A DNA stretch of 64,000 nucleotides from Candidatus Fraserbacteria bacterium (GTDB taxonomy: Bacteria; Bipolaricaulota; Bipolaricaulia; RBG-16-55-9; JAJCYT01). Position numbers and translations under genes: made by a program. Below, piece after piece: positions 28,531 through 36,850 of the stretch. A model generated the notes under the pieces. It searched no databases and was not told the DNA's origin. It saw nothing but the letters and a program-made list of their open reading frames with translations. The DNA lies in contig JAJCYT010000028.1 of NCBI GenBank assembly GCA_029262795.1, positions 1-64,000 of the forward strand, read 5' to 3'. Position 1 is the stretch's first letter; the number at the start of each line of letters is the position of its first letter.

Positions 28531-28542
28531 GCTACAGGCAGC
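28468..28542 (-). tRNA. tRNA-His (anticodon GTG)
   Basis: On the minus strand the acceptor GCTGCCT pairs with AGGCAGC, the D arm is GCTCAGGGGCTAGAGC, the anticodon stem TCGGA/TCCGA encloses TTGTGGT (anticodon GTG), and the T arm is CGGGTTCAATTCCCG. The discriminator is C. A complete CCA is not encoded, since the DNA continues CAC. The 3' side abuts the recombinase remnant. Confidence 0.93.
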
Positions 28543-28684
28543 ATGTTGTGTGTGGTGTTGTCTAACAAGAACACACAAGAACAAATTGTAATCTTGTAAC
28601 CAACCAGTTTCAAGGTTTTCTAACGGCTATCGTCAGCCAATGAGGAATTGTTCTGGAAAATAGTGTTTTGTAAAAAGGTGAATT

Positions 28685-29638
28685 TTAAGAAGTTGGGGTG
28701 ACCTGATTCAATAAATGATCCACTGCCGCAAATGGTGGACGTTGTTTGGCGGTGACTTCGATAGAGAATTTTTCCAATAGCGTGTTACCTGCTTCATCCC
28801 AAAGGTTTTGCTGTAATCGTATTTCAACACTTTGTTTGAGCATTTTTTGCATTCGTTCTTGGCGTCGCCTTAATTGCCCGTCACTGCCAAGATAGGCTTG
28901 ATGTTTTTCAACCGCTTCGTTCAAAGCCACAATGCCCTCTCCTTTGGAAGCCACTGTTTGCACAATCGGATTGGAAAAGTCACGCATCGTCAGGCTCAGC
29001 AATTGCTGCAGACTTTGCTCGGCCAAATTTGCTCCAGGCTGATCGCTTTTGTTAATGCAAAATACATCGGCAATCTCCATCAACCCCGCCTTCATGGCTT
29101 GTACCACATCGCCGGATTGTGGCACGATGGCGACAACCACAGTGTCAGCACAGTGCATCACATCTACCTCGGCCTGCCCTACACCAACCGTTTCTAGCAA
29201 AATGATGTCGAAGCCATAGGCCTCAAACAGCAACGCCACTTCATTGGTGGTTGCGGACAACCCACCAAGCGAATCACGTGAAGCCACACTGCGAATGAAG
29301 ACTTCTGGATCATCGGCCACTTCGTGCATCCGAACACGATCTCCCAAGAGCGCACCACCTGAAAACGGACTGGTGGGGTCACATGCCAGGATGCCGACCG
29401 TTTTGCCCTGCTGTCGATAAGATTTTGCCAATTGATACACTAACGTGCTTTTGCCCGCCCCTGGTGGGCCAGTGATGCCAATGCGAAGGCTATTGCCAGT
29501 GTGTGGATAAAGTTTATCCAACATAGTGTCATAGCCTGGACGATGGTTTTCGACCAATGTGATCAAGCGAGAAAGTGCCAAAGGATCTTTATTCAGGATG
29601 CGCTGGCGCAGATCCTCAGTTGTGATTGGTGCAGACAT
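28685..29638 (-). CDS. meaB: methylmalonyl-CoA mutase-associated GTPase MeaB (ArgK-like)
   Basis: The product has about 317 residues from MSAPITTEDLRQRI. The P-loop GITGPPGAGKSTLV, the switch region ETVGVGQAEVDV and the guanine-specificity motif NKSDQPGA are all present. MeaB is a G3E GTPase that loads and protects adenosylcobalamin-dependent methylmalonyl-CoA mutase in the cytoplasm. The mutase gene is not in this window. A slightly longer frame to 29656 exists; neither start has a strong ribosome binding site. The gene is followed by tRNA-His on the same strand, 142 bases away. Confidence 0.9.
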   Translation of the reverse strand: MSAPITTEDLRQRILNKDPLALSRLITLVENHRPGYDTMLDKLYPHTGNSLRIGITGPPGAGKSTLVYQLAKSYRQQGKTVGILACDPTSPFSGGALLGDRVRMHEVADDPEVFIRSVASRDSLGGLSATTNEVALLFEAYGFDIILLETVGVGQAEVDVMHCADTVVVAIVPQSGDVVQAMKAGLMEIADVFCINKSDQPGANLAEQSLQQLLSLTMRDFSNPIVQTVASKGEGIVALNEAVEKHQAYLGSDGQLRRRQERMQKMLKQSVEIRLQQNLWDEAGNTLLEKFSIEVTAKQRPPFAAVDHLLNQVTPTS

Positions 29639-29801
29639 GAGGTGCATTATAAACATCCATCACAAGGCTTTAAAGGTTTTCTTCGTTGAATTCCAATTTA
29701 ATAGCCAGATGTTTCAAAAATAAGGGTTCATCTAGAATAAATTTACATCGAATGGAAAAATGAACATCCAGGATAACGCCACATAATAAATAATTGAAAC
29801 A

Positions 29802-29830
29802 TAGACAATTTTTGCAATGTGACGTACAAT
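29802..29830 (+). promoter_or_regulatory. sigma-70-type promoter of the amino acid transporter operon
   Basis: TAGACA at 29802-29807 and TACAAT at 29825-29830 each match the consensus in five of six positions and are 17 bases apart. The start of transcription would be near 29837, about 58 bases before the ATG at 29895. AGGAGG at 29884-29889 is the ribosome binding site. Confidence 0.6.
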
Positions 29831-29894
29831 ACGTTGCTAATAAACTTAAGGATAGGCTTAGGGTCTATTCTGTCAAAATTTTCGAGGAGGCTTT

Positions 29895-30776
29895 ATGTTC
29901 GTGAGCAAGAGAATGCTCGTTCTGTTGTTGATGACTGTATTTGGATTGGGTTTTGCGACCACCATGTTTGGTGACGATCCTAATTTGGCACAGTCTTCCA
30001 CGCTGGAAGCCATCATCGCTCGTGGGGAAATTGTGGTTGCATCGGACCTTCCCTTCGAACCTTTCGAGTTCTTTAACGATAATGGTGACTTGGTTGGTTT
30101 GGATGTGGACTTGGTTCGCTTGTTGGCAAATACCATTGGTGTGGACTTCCGTTTCGAAGCCGCAGCATTTGACACCATCATTCCAACACTCAACTCCAAC
30201 CGCGACTTTGACATGATCGTGTCTGATATCACGGCAACATTGAGCCGTGGATTGACGGCCAACTTCACTGACCCTTATTTAAATACAGGCCAGATTGTCT
30301 TGCTGAGCAGCAGCAAATCGCCTGGCAATACCATCAACAGTTACAGTGAACTCAACAACTCCAATGTGACAATTTCTGTTCAGTTAGGGACGACAGGTGC
30401 TGATGCAGCTGCCAACTTCTTCCCGAATGCCAATATTGTCTCCTTCGACAATGCTCAGTTGGCATTGCAGGAAGTGGTGGATGGTTTGGCTGACGCCATC
30501 GTGTTTGACGATGTGTTCTTGATCCCTCAGGCTGCCAATGTTGGCGATGCCGGTATCCTTTGTTGCCCACAAGGCAATCCTAGCCCATTGACAGAAGAAC
30601 CTATTGCGATTGCAATTCGCAAAGGCGATCCTGATTTCCTGAGTTACTTAAACTTCTTCATCCGCGAAGCAGGTACCAACATTCGCGTGACCGAGGAAAT
30701 GGCTGCAGAGTTTGATCTGCCGGCCAGCACAATTGGTTCTGATTTCTTGACGGCCATTCGCGTTAAGTGGCTATAA
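29895..30776 (+). CDS. polar amino acid ABC transporter, substrate-binding protein
   Basis: The product has 293 residues with a signal peptide and a family-3 solute-binding fold. Typical elements are GEIVVASDLPFEPFEFFNDN, DLVGLDVDLVRLLA, DMIVSDITATLSRG and the second lobe VSVQLGTTGADAA-like segment. It captures an amino acid outside the membrane and passes it to the permeases encoded downstream. DITATLSRG replaces the common GMTxTxER motif; the acidic Asp and Arg are kept. The ligand cannot be assigned. A terminator directly after it should give this gene more transcript than the permeases. Confidence 0.88.
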   Translation: MFVSKRMLVLLLMTVFGLGFATTMFGDDPNLAQSSTLEAIIARGEIVVASDLPFEPFEFFNDNGDLVGLDVDLVRLLANTIGVDFRFEAAAFDTIIPTLNSNRDFDMIVSDITATLSRGLTANFTDPYLNTGQIVLLSSSKSPGNTINSYSELNNSNVTISVQLGTTGADAAANFFPNANIVSFDNAQLALQEVVDGLADAIVFDDVFLIPQAANVGDAGILCCPQGNPSPLTEEPIAIAIRKGDPDFLSYLNFFIREAGTNIRVTEEMAAEFDLPASTIGSDFLTAIRVKWL

Positions 30777-30793
30777 AAATCTAAACATCTATG

Positions 30794-30833
30794 ATTGAGG
30801 GGAAGGTGTTGTTGCTTCCCCTCAATTCTTTTT
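30794..30833 (+). terminator. intra-operon terminator between binding protein and first permease
   Basis: ATTGAGGGGAAG and CTTCCCCTCAAT form a perfect 12-base stem with a 9-base loop, followed by TCTTTTT. The T run ends exactly at the ATG of the permease (30834). It probably lets only part of the transcripts continue. Confidence 0.85.
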
Positions 30834-31658
30834 ATGAATTCTCGCGTACTACGTTACTTCTTATGGATGACCTTTCGCTTTACACTGGCTGCCGCCGTGT
30901 TGATTACAATTGTTGGGAGCATCTTTTGGGGGATTGGATCGACCTATTCCTTGGAATGGGATAAAGCGCTTAAATTTCTTTCTTGGTACAACAAAGGCAT
31001 TCTTGTCACCATCGAGCTTTTTATCTTTAGTGCTATTATTGCCCTTTCATTGGGGTTAATTGTTGCTTTGCTGCGCTTGGTACCATTTGCGCCTGTTCGC
31101 GATTTAGCTGGACTTTATATTCATATCTTTCGAAACCTGCCTGCCTTGGTGGTGTTGTTATTATTTTTCTTTGGTCTTGGTCAAGTGATTGATATTCAAT
31201 CCTTTTCTATTTTTGGCCGTAACTACGGCAGGATCTTCATTTGGAGTGTCATTGCATTTGGAGTGTATGAGTCAAGCTATCTGGCAGAAATTTTCCGTGC
31301 GGGTATTCAATCCGTTCATAAAACGCAAATAGAAGCCGCACAATCGCTTGGTATGGGGTATTTTCAGACGATGGGTTACGTCATTTTACCTCAGGCTTTT
31401 CGTGTGATTTTGCCACCCATGACGGGCATTATGGTGGCCTTGGTTAAAGAAACTGCCTTGGTTTATTTGGTCGGTGGCGTCGGTGATTTGACCTATCAGG
31501 TGCGGCAATTGGCGATTCCTTCAAGGCCTTATGTGTTTGAGTTTTATACGATTTTAGCCGCTTACTATTTATCCATTGTGATTCCAATGAGTTTACTGTC
31601 TCAGTGGTTGGAGAGCCGTTTGGGCATCAGCAAAGCTCGCCGACAGGTGGTGGATTAA
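30834..31658 (+). CDS. polar amino acid ABC transporter permease (HisM/GlnP type)
   Basis: The product has 274 residues with several membrane helices. The HisMQ-type permease domain is shown by YNKGILVTIELFIFSA and by the EAA loop IEAAQSLGMGYFQTMGYVILPQAFR, which contacts the ATPase. It forms the membrane channel with the next gene's product. The ATG at 30834 has no ribosome binding site except the terminator stem itself; a TTG at 30795 inside the stem would add 13 unlikely residues. Downstream spacing to the second permease is one base. Confidence 0.88.
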   Translation: MNSRVLRYFLWMTFRFTLAAAVLITIVGSIFWGIGSTYSLEWDKALKFLSWYNKGILVTIELFIFSAIIALSLGLIVALLRLVPFAPVRDLAGLYIHIFRNLPALVVLLLFFFGLGQVIDIQSFSIFGRNYGRIFIWSVIAFGVYESSYLAEIFRAGIQSVHKTQIEAAQSLGMGYFQTMGYVILPQAFRVILPPMTGIMVALVKETALVYLVGGVGDLTYQVRQLAIPSRPYVFEFYTILAAYYLSIVIPMSLLSQWLESRLGISKARRQVVD

Positions 31659-31659
31659 G

Positions 31660-32490
31660 ATGGCAAAAACTCATTTTAGAAAGGCCCAGGAACAACGAAT
31701 TTTAAAGCTGACCTTAAGATTTATTCTTTCAGCTTCGTTGATTACACTCGTCCTTTGGGGATTTTATTCAATTCTTGAGCAAAACTATATTTTTCGTTGG
31801 GGGCTGGCCTTACAGCATTTAGACAGCTTTAACAAAGGGCTGATGCTCACGCTGCAGGCATCAGGATTGGGCTTGGTACTGGCTTTATCTTTGGGGCTTA
31901 TTGTGGCTTTGTTGCGCCTTTCTCCCTTTGCCTTGTTTCGTGACATGGGCACATTGTATGTACACAGCCTTCGTAATATTCCATTTATCGTATTTGTGCT
32001 GTTCATGTATTTTGGATTTGCTCGCGCGGTATTGCCAAGGCCCTATCCCAATATCACGCTGTTGGGGTGGGATATAGATGATCGGCTCTTTTGGGGGGCA
32101 TTGGCCTTGGGGCTTTTTGAAGCCAGCTTTATGTCGGAAATATTTAGGTCAGGCATTCAATCCATTCACAAAACACAAATTGAAGCATCAAGATCATTGG
32201 GGATGAGTTACGCACAATCCATGCGCTATGTGGTGTTGCCACAAGCATTTCGTGTTATCATTCCGCCATTAACGGGCGAGATCATTGCATTGATCAAAGA
32301 ATCCGCATTGCTCTTAGCCATTGCAGTAAATGAATTGACGCTAACTGCAAAAACGATCAGTGGGCAGCGTCCGCTACAATTTGAATTTTATACCATCCTG
32401 GCAAGCTATTACTTAACAATGACGGTGCCAATTAGTATTCTGTCACATTATTTAGAACAGCGATTTAACATTCATCGGCGGCGCAGTTAG
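31660..32490 (+). CDS. polar amino acid ABC transporter permease, second subunit
   Basis: The product has 276 residues and is clearly paralogous to the upstream permease: FNKGLMLTLQASGLGLVLAL, then the EAA loop IEASRSLGMSYAQSMRYVVLPQAFR. It contains several hydrophobic helices. The two permeases should form a heterodimer. The start is an ATG one base after the previous stop, so translation is probably coupled. The ATPase gene follows after a 12-base gap. Confidence 0.88.
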   Translation: MAKTHFRKAQEQRILKLTLRFILSASLITLVLWGFYSILEQNYIFRWGLALQHLDSFNKGLMLTLQASGLGLVLALSLGLIVALLRLSPFALFRDMGTLYVHSLRNIPFIVFVLFMYFGFARAVLPRPYPNITLLGWDIDDRLFWGALALGLFEASFMSEIFRSGIQSIHKTQIEASRSLGMSYAQSMRYVVLPQAFRVIIPPLTGEIIALIKESALLLAIAVNELTLTAKTISGQRPLQFEFYTILASYYLTMTVPISILSHYLEQRFNIHRRRS

Positions 32491-32502
32491 AGGAGGGGTT
32501 GG

Positions 32503-33231
32503 ATGATTTCAATCAAAGGTGTGCAAAAATGGTTCGGTCGCTTGCATGTACTCAAAGGCATCGACATGAACATTGCTGAGGGTGAAGTGCTGGTGCTCAT
32601 TGGTGCTAGTGGTTCGGGCAAGTCTACCTTGCTTCGCTGTATGAATGGATTGGAAAAAATCCAAGAAGGCCATATCAGCGTCGATGGTCTCGACATTCAG
32701 GCATCCAAGACCAACCTCAACAAAGTCCGTCAGGAAATTGGCATTGTGTTCCAACAGTTTAATTTGTTTCCGCACATGACAGTGTTGAAAAACATCACCA
32801 TCAGTCCGACCAAAGTCAAAGGCATTTCCAAATCTGATGCTCACATCACTGCGGAAAAATTGCTTGAACGCATTGGCATTCCTGAAAAAGCAAATGTGTA
32901 TCCTGATCAACTTTCTGGCGGTCAGCAACAGCGCGTGGCCATTGCGCGCGCCTTGGCCATGAATCCAAAAGTGATGTTGTTTGACGAACCCACCTCGGCG
33001 CTTGATCCTGAAATGATTAAAGAAGTGCTGGATTTAATGCGCGAGTTGGCCAAAGAAAACATGACAATGGTGGTGGTCACTCACGAAATGGGCTTTGCTC
33101 GTGAGGTGGCAGATCGGATTGCTTTCATGGATGACGGCGTGATTGTGGAACTTGGAACGCCGCAGCAGTTCTTTGAAAATCCGCAGCATGATCGCACAAG
33201 GCAATTTATCCATAAAGTGTTACAAGCCTAG
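32503..33231 (+). CDS. polar amino acid ABC transporter ATP-binding protein
   Basis: The product has 242 residues, the standard length. It shows Walker [14 protein letters not shown], the Q-loop [11 protein letters not shown], signature [15 protein letters not shown], Walker [14 protein letters not shown] and the switch His in [10 protein letters not shown]. It powers the importer encoded by the three upstream genes. AGAGGAGG lies just ahead of the ATG. A strong bidirectional terminator follows about 90 bases downstream. Confidence 0.95.
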   Translation: MISIKGVQKWFGRLHVLKGIDMNIAEGEVLVLIGASGSGKSTLLRCMNGLEKIQEGHISVDGLDIQASKTNLNKVRQEIGIVFQQFNLFPHMTVLKNITISPTKVKGISKSDAHITAEKLLERIGIPEKANVYPDQLSGGQQQRVAIARALAMNPKVMLFDEPTSALDPEMIKEVLDLMRELAKENMTMVVVTHEMGFAREVADRIAFMDDGVIVELGTPQQFFENPQHDRTRQFIHKVLQA

Positions 33232-33321
33232 CTATCATTAAAAATAGACAGTTAATCTTTATCTGTTATTTCATTCATTCTTGAGAAAATAGGAATTTAA
33301 GCTGAAGTTTTTGAAGCAATG

Positions 33322-33358
33322 AAAAAGGGGTTGAACGTTTTACGTTCAACCCCTTTTT
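33322..33358. terminator. bidirectional terminator
   Basis: AAAAAGGGGTTGAACG and CGTTCAACCCCTTTTT form a perfect 16-base stem with a 5-base loop. The A and T runs at both ends let it work on both strands. It separates the ABC operon (plus) from the LolA-like genes (minus). Confidence 0.88.
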
Positions 33359-33385
33359 AGTTTTTGATAAATTAAAGTGAAACTT

Positions 33386-34174
33386 TTATTGGCCCAGCAA
33401 ATCAACGTCAAATAAGGATTCATCAACGTCTTGAATCTGGAAAGTCAGCAAATTCATCAAGGTTTGATTCACTGGCACGATGCGATTGTCAAGCAATTGA
33501 CGTCCGAAGATGGGGCCTTCGGGGAAATCGTTGTAGGTTTCAAATGTGTTATCGTGCAACAGATCGCCGCTTGCATCAAACAATTTAAGGTTAACAGGCT
33601 GAAGTTCTGGAGTGGCTGTCACTTCAACAAGTGGGAAAGCCACGGCGTCATGTATGCCCTGAAGCTTAAACCACAAGCCAGGAGCGTCATCTTCAAATGT
33701 GTGATCGCCTCGGTCAATGATTTCATAACTGCCGGTGAAGAAAATGCCAGCCACTTCAGCCACAGTGGCATCACCAAAGACTTCGAAGCGGCCATTCACT
33801 TTTAATGGTGTGATGAGATCAGGGTTCCAGAAGAAAATGTCATCGCCGTTGAATAAAAACACATCGCCAGCCAATTCTTCAGGTTCCAAATAATCAATTC
33901 GGAAAGCAAAACCACCTGCATCAAGAATTTTATTGGACCCTTGAACCACAGCCCGCTTTGAGCCATCAGGGCGTTGGGCAAGGATTTCCAGGGTCAACAC
34001 AGCGCCCTTTTCCTCAGATTGACCAATAGAGAAGAAAGCGCCAAAGCGAGCAAAGTCCATCGCTTGTAACAACTGGGCATCTGGATCGTCTTCTGCTGGT
34101 GCACCTGGTTGGGCAACCGAGGCAACACCCAATCCTGAGATAATCAACAATAAAAGCAAAACCAATTTCTTCAT
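33386..34174 (-). CDS. exported LolA-like lipoprotein-sorting-type protein, paralogue 1
   Basis: The product has 262 residues with a signal peptide ending near SVAQP. The motif chain LAQRPDGSKRAVVQG, then FRIDYLEPEELAGDVF, DDIFFWNPDLITPLKVNGRF and GDATVAEVAGIFF resembles the half-barrel domain annotated as outer membrane lipoprotein-sorting protein (LolA-like). Such proteins shuttle or bind lipids or lipoproteins in the envelope. The neighbouring gene at 34287 encodes a close paralogue with the same motif order, so this is a tandem duplication. No transporter of the MMPL type, the common partner, is present. The function is inferred from fold-like motifs only. Confidence 0.55.
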   Translation of the reverse strand: MKKLVLLLLLIISGLGVASVAQPGAPAEDDPDAQLLQAMDFARFGAFFSIGQSEEKGAVLTLEILAQRPDGSKRAVVQGSNKILDAGGFAFRIDYLEPEELAGDVFLFNGDDIFFWNPDLITPLKVNGRFEVFGDATVAEVAGIFFTGSYEIIDRGDHTFEDDAPGLWFKLQGIHDAVAFPLVEVTATPELQPVNLKLFDASGDLLHDNTFETYNDFPEGPIFGRQLLDNRIVPVNQTLMNLLTFQIQDVDESLFDVDLLGQ

Positions 34175-34286
34175 AAATACTCCTCAAATGTAGGTTTTAG
34201 AAAAATTATAAATTTAGTTTACAGACAAAGCCCCTGGTTTGGCAATGTTTTAATGTTGTCTGCGCTGAAAAAATCATTGATTCTGA

Positions 34287-35057
34287 CTATTCACCCAACA
34301 AATTTGGATCAAATAAATCATCATCTAAAGGCTGAATTTGAAAGGTTAACAAATTCAGTAACGTTTGATTGACAGGCACAATTCGATTGTCCAGCAGTTG
34401 CTGCTGGAAGATGGGGCCTGCATCAAATTCGGTATAAGATTCATAAGTATTGTCGTGAAGCAAATCGCCACTTTCATCAAACAGTTTTAAATTGATAGGT
34501 TGAAGGGTTTGTGCATTGGCAGTAACTTCTGCTTTTGGAAAGGCTACAAAATCATGAGTGGCAACCATGTTGAGTTGCAAACCAGCACTTCCATCTTCCA
34601 AGGTAACATCCATACGTTCAGTCACAGTGTAATTGCCACTAAAGAAAATCCCTGCCACTTCTGCGACAGTGGCATCACCAAAAACCTCAAAGCGACCATT
34701 CACATTAAGCGGGGTAATTAAATCTGGGTTCCAAAAAAATATTTCATCCTGGGTAATAATAAACACATCGCCAGCGAGTTCTTCAGGCTCTAAATAATCA
34801 ATTCGGAAAACAAAACCGCTGGGCAGGTTTTTATTTGAGCCTTGAATCACTGCGCGTTTTGAACCATCAGGGCGTTCAGCCAAAATTTCCATTGTTAATG
34901 TGCCACTACCACCTGATTGTCCAAGCGCAAAAAATGCGCCATAACGGGCAAAATCCATGGCCTGTAATAGTTCATCATCAGACATGTCTGTTTGAGCCAA
35001 AGAACCAACGGTCAGGCTGGAAACAAGCAACAATAATGCTAAAAATAATTTCTTCAT
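34287..35057 (-). CDS. exported LolA-like lipoprotein-sorting-type protein, paralogue 2
   Basis: The product has 256 residues with a signal peptide (FLALLLLVSSLTVGSLAQ). It shares most blocks with the next gene downstream (LQAMDFARYGAFFALGQSG, LAERPDGSKRAVIQG, YLEPEELAGDVFI, FFWNPDLITPLNVNG and DATVAEVAGIFFSG). The gap between the two is about 110 bases. It is transcribed first. The copies differ mostly in their central insert and C-terminus, which could give different ligands. The role is as uncertain as for its partner. Confidence 0.55.
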   Translation of the reverse strand: MKKLFLALLLLVSSLTVGSLAQTDMSDDELLQAMDFARYGAFFALGQSGGSGTLTMEILAERPDGSKRAVIQGSNKNLPSGFVFRIDYLEPEELAGDVFIITQDEIFFWNPDLITPLNVNGRFEVFGDATVAEVAGIFFSGNYTVTERMDVTLEDGSAGLQLNMVATHDFVAFPKAEVTANAQTLQPINLKLFDESGDLLHDNTYESYTEFDAGPIFQQQLLDNRIVPVNQTLLNLLTFQIQPLDDDLFDPNLLGE

Positions 35058-35142
35058 AAGACCTCTCTTTAGTAAAATTTTAGAAAGTTTACAGAAGCAT
35101 TTTACTAAAGAAAACAGGTCAACTGACGGTTTTAATCTAATT

Positions 35143-36045
35143 TTAATCTTTGGAATTAGTGAAAAACTTCAAGAATGCGTCCAATGTTTTTTCAGGTTGT
35201 TCTTCAGGGATGTAATGACCGCAAGGAAATGTTTTGGCGACGAGTTCGTTCGTTTTGCCAGACCAAAGTGCAATTGGATCAAACAGTTTTTCAATGATGC
35301 CCTGCTCTCCCCAAATCGCTAAAACTGGACATGAAACTTTTATTTCAGCATCATCAGCATCGTGTTCCAAATCAATGGTGGCACTGGCTCGGTAGTCCTC
35401 ACACATAGCGTGAATGGCATCTGGTTTGCAGAATGTTTCAATGTAATGATTCAACACATCTTCAGGTAAATCGCAGTTCGATAACAAGGGCTGAAGTTTT
35501 TTGCGGATATAAAATTCTGCTTCACCGCCAATGAGTTTTTCAGGCAAATCATAAGGTTGAATCAAGAAAAACCAGTGGTAGTAAGCTGTGGCAAATGCTT
35601 GCGTTGTTTCACCATACATATCCGCCGTTGGTGCAATATCGAGTACAGCCAGTTTTTTAATCTTATTTGGATGATCCAGTGTCATTCTTAAAGCGACGCG
35701 CCCTCCTCGATCATGACCTGCAACGAAAAATGAGTCATGGCCAAGCTGCTGCATCACGCTGACTTGATCCTGCGCCATCACACGCTTTGAGTAAGTGGCG
35801 TGATCGTCTGTGCCGAACGGTTTGTCGCTGCTGCCGTATCCACGAAGGTCAGTGGCTACAACGGTGAAATGATCGGCCAATTTAAGGGCTATATCGCGCC
35901 AGATAAGGTGCGTTTGGGGATAGCCATGAAGAAGCAATAACGGTGGACCTTGCCCACCACTGACACAATGAATACGAACTTCACCTGTATCAATCAGGTG
36001 GGTTTTAAAGCCTGGAAAATATTGCTGGTCGAGGTCTTTATTCAT
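35143..36045 (-). CDS. alpha/beta hydrolase, haloacetate-dehalogenase-like
   Basis: The product has 300 residues. The oxyanion region is HGYPQTHLIWR; the nucleophile elbow GHDRGGRVALR gives Asp112 with Arg113 and Arg116. The acid is Asp136 (LDIAPT), the base His277 (GHYIPEEQPE), and a His157-Trp158 pair sits in the cap. This set matches fluoroacetate dehalogenases, where the two Arg bind the carboxylate and His-Trp bind the halide. Epoxide hydrolase is the other possibility. The gene is last in an apparent operon with the creatininase-family gene and the PLP enzyme (gaps of 28 and 15 bases). The real substrate may not be halogenated. Confidence 0.75.
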   Translation of the reverse strand: MNKDLDQQYFPGFKTHLIDTGEVRIHCVSGGQGPPLLLLHGYPQTHLIWRDIALKLADHFTVVATDLRGYGSSDKPFGTDDHATYSKRVMAQDQVSVMQQLGHDSFFVAGHDRGGRVALRMTLDHPNKIKKLAVLDIAPTADMYGETTQAFATAYYHWFFLIQPYDLPEKLIGGEAEFYIRKKLQPLLSNCDLPEDVLNHYIETFCKPDAIHAMCEDYRASATIDLEHDADDAEIKVSCPVLAIWGEQGIIEKLFDPIALWSGKTNELVAKTFPCGHYIPEEQPEKTLDAFLKFFTNSKD

Positions 36046-36073
36046 ATAGCCCCCACGCTAAAAACAAACCCTC

Positions 36074-36835
36074 TTATGAAGCAATTTTATTTTTGAAGTA
36101 GGCAGTCAGCAGTTCGGCAAGTCCGTCAATGCAACGTTCCCCTGCAATGGCGGAGGCACCTCGTGCATCGCCGAGAATGCCATTGGGTGTGATGCTTTTA
36201 AAGCCTTCTTGGATCATTTTGGTGAAGGCCTCATCTGTCATTTCGGACGTGTAACCTGCCTCGGCGCGTTCTCTGCGGACCAAATCAGGATGCAGGTGTT
36301 CCATCAATGAAGTTTCAGCAATATCTGCATGACCACCCACGCGTTCCCCAAATCCGCTTACTTCTTCCAAAACGCGCTCCCAGACTTCAGTGACGCCAAC
36401 CAAGTCTGAATAAACCACCACTTTTACATCAGCGCCCGCCGTTTCACTCAACATAGGGAGCATATTTTCAAGCGGCTTGAAGTTGCCGCCATGGGTTGGA
36501 ATAAAAAAGATCTGATTAAATCCATGCCGCACCAAGCTGGTGACATAGTCCATGCAAATGGACTGGAAGGTGGATTCCTGAATCGTCATCGTGCCTGGAA
36601 ATCCCATGTGGTGTTCTGAAATGCCAACACGTATGGTGGGCGCCACCAGCGTATTCCCTAACTTGCTGGCAACAGACAGGGCCAAGGCGGTGCCGTGTTC
36701 TGCATCAACGAACAAAGGCAGATGTGGGCCATGTTGTTCTACTGCACCACAGGCAACGATGGCGGTTCGATAGCCATTTGCCAAAGCTGCTTCAACATCC
36801 GGCCAGGCGAGGTGTTCAAGAAGAAGTGATTTCAT
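36074..36835 (-). CDS. creatininase-family amidohydrolase
   Basis: The product has 253 residues. VACGAVEQHGPHLPL supplies the metal-binding Glu and His, FVDAEHGTAL the Asp/His pair, PTHGGNFKPL a glycine-rich active site loop, and GGHADIAETSLMEHL the distal Glu. Family members hydrolyse cyclic amides such as creatinine or act in cofactor and siderophore-like pathways, using Zn2+ or Mn2+. It is the middle gene of an operon with a PLP enzyme and a dehalogenase-like hydrolase. The substrate cannot be assigned from sequence. Confidence 0.82.
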   Translation of the reverse strand: MKSLLLEHLAWPDVEAALANGYRTAIVACGAVEQHGPHLPLFVDAEHGTALALSVASKLGNTLVAPTIRVGISEHHMGFPGTMTIQESTFQSICMDYVTSLVRHGFNQIFFIPTHGGNFKPLENMLPMLSETAGADVKVVVYSDLVGVTEVWERVLEEVSGFGERVGGHADIAETSLMEHLHPDLVRRERAEAGYTSEMTDEAFTKMIQEGFKSITPNGILGDARGASAIAGERCIDGLAELLTAYFKNKIAS

Positions 36836-36850
36836 ATTTATTCCTTCAGT

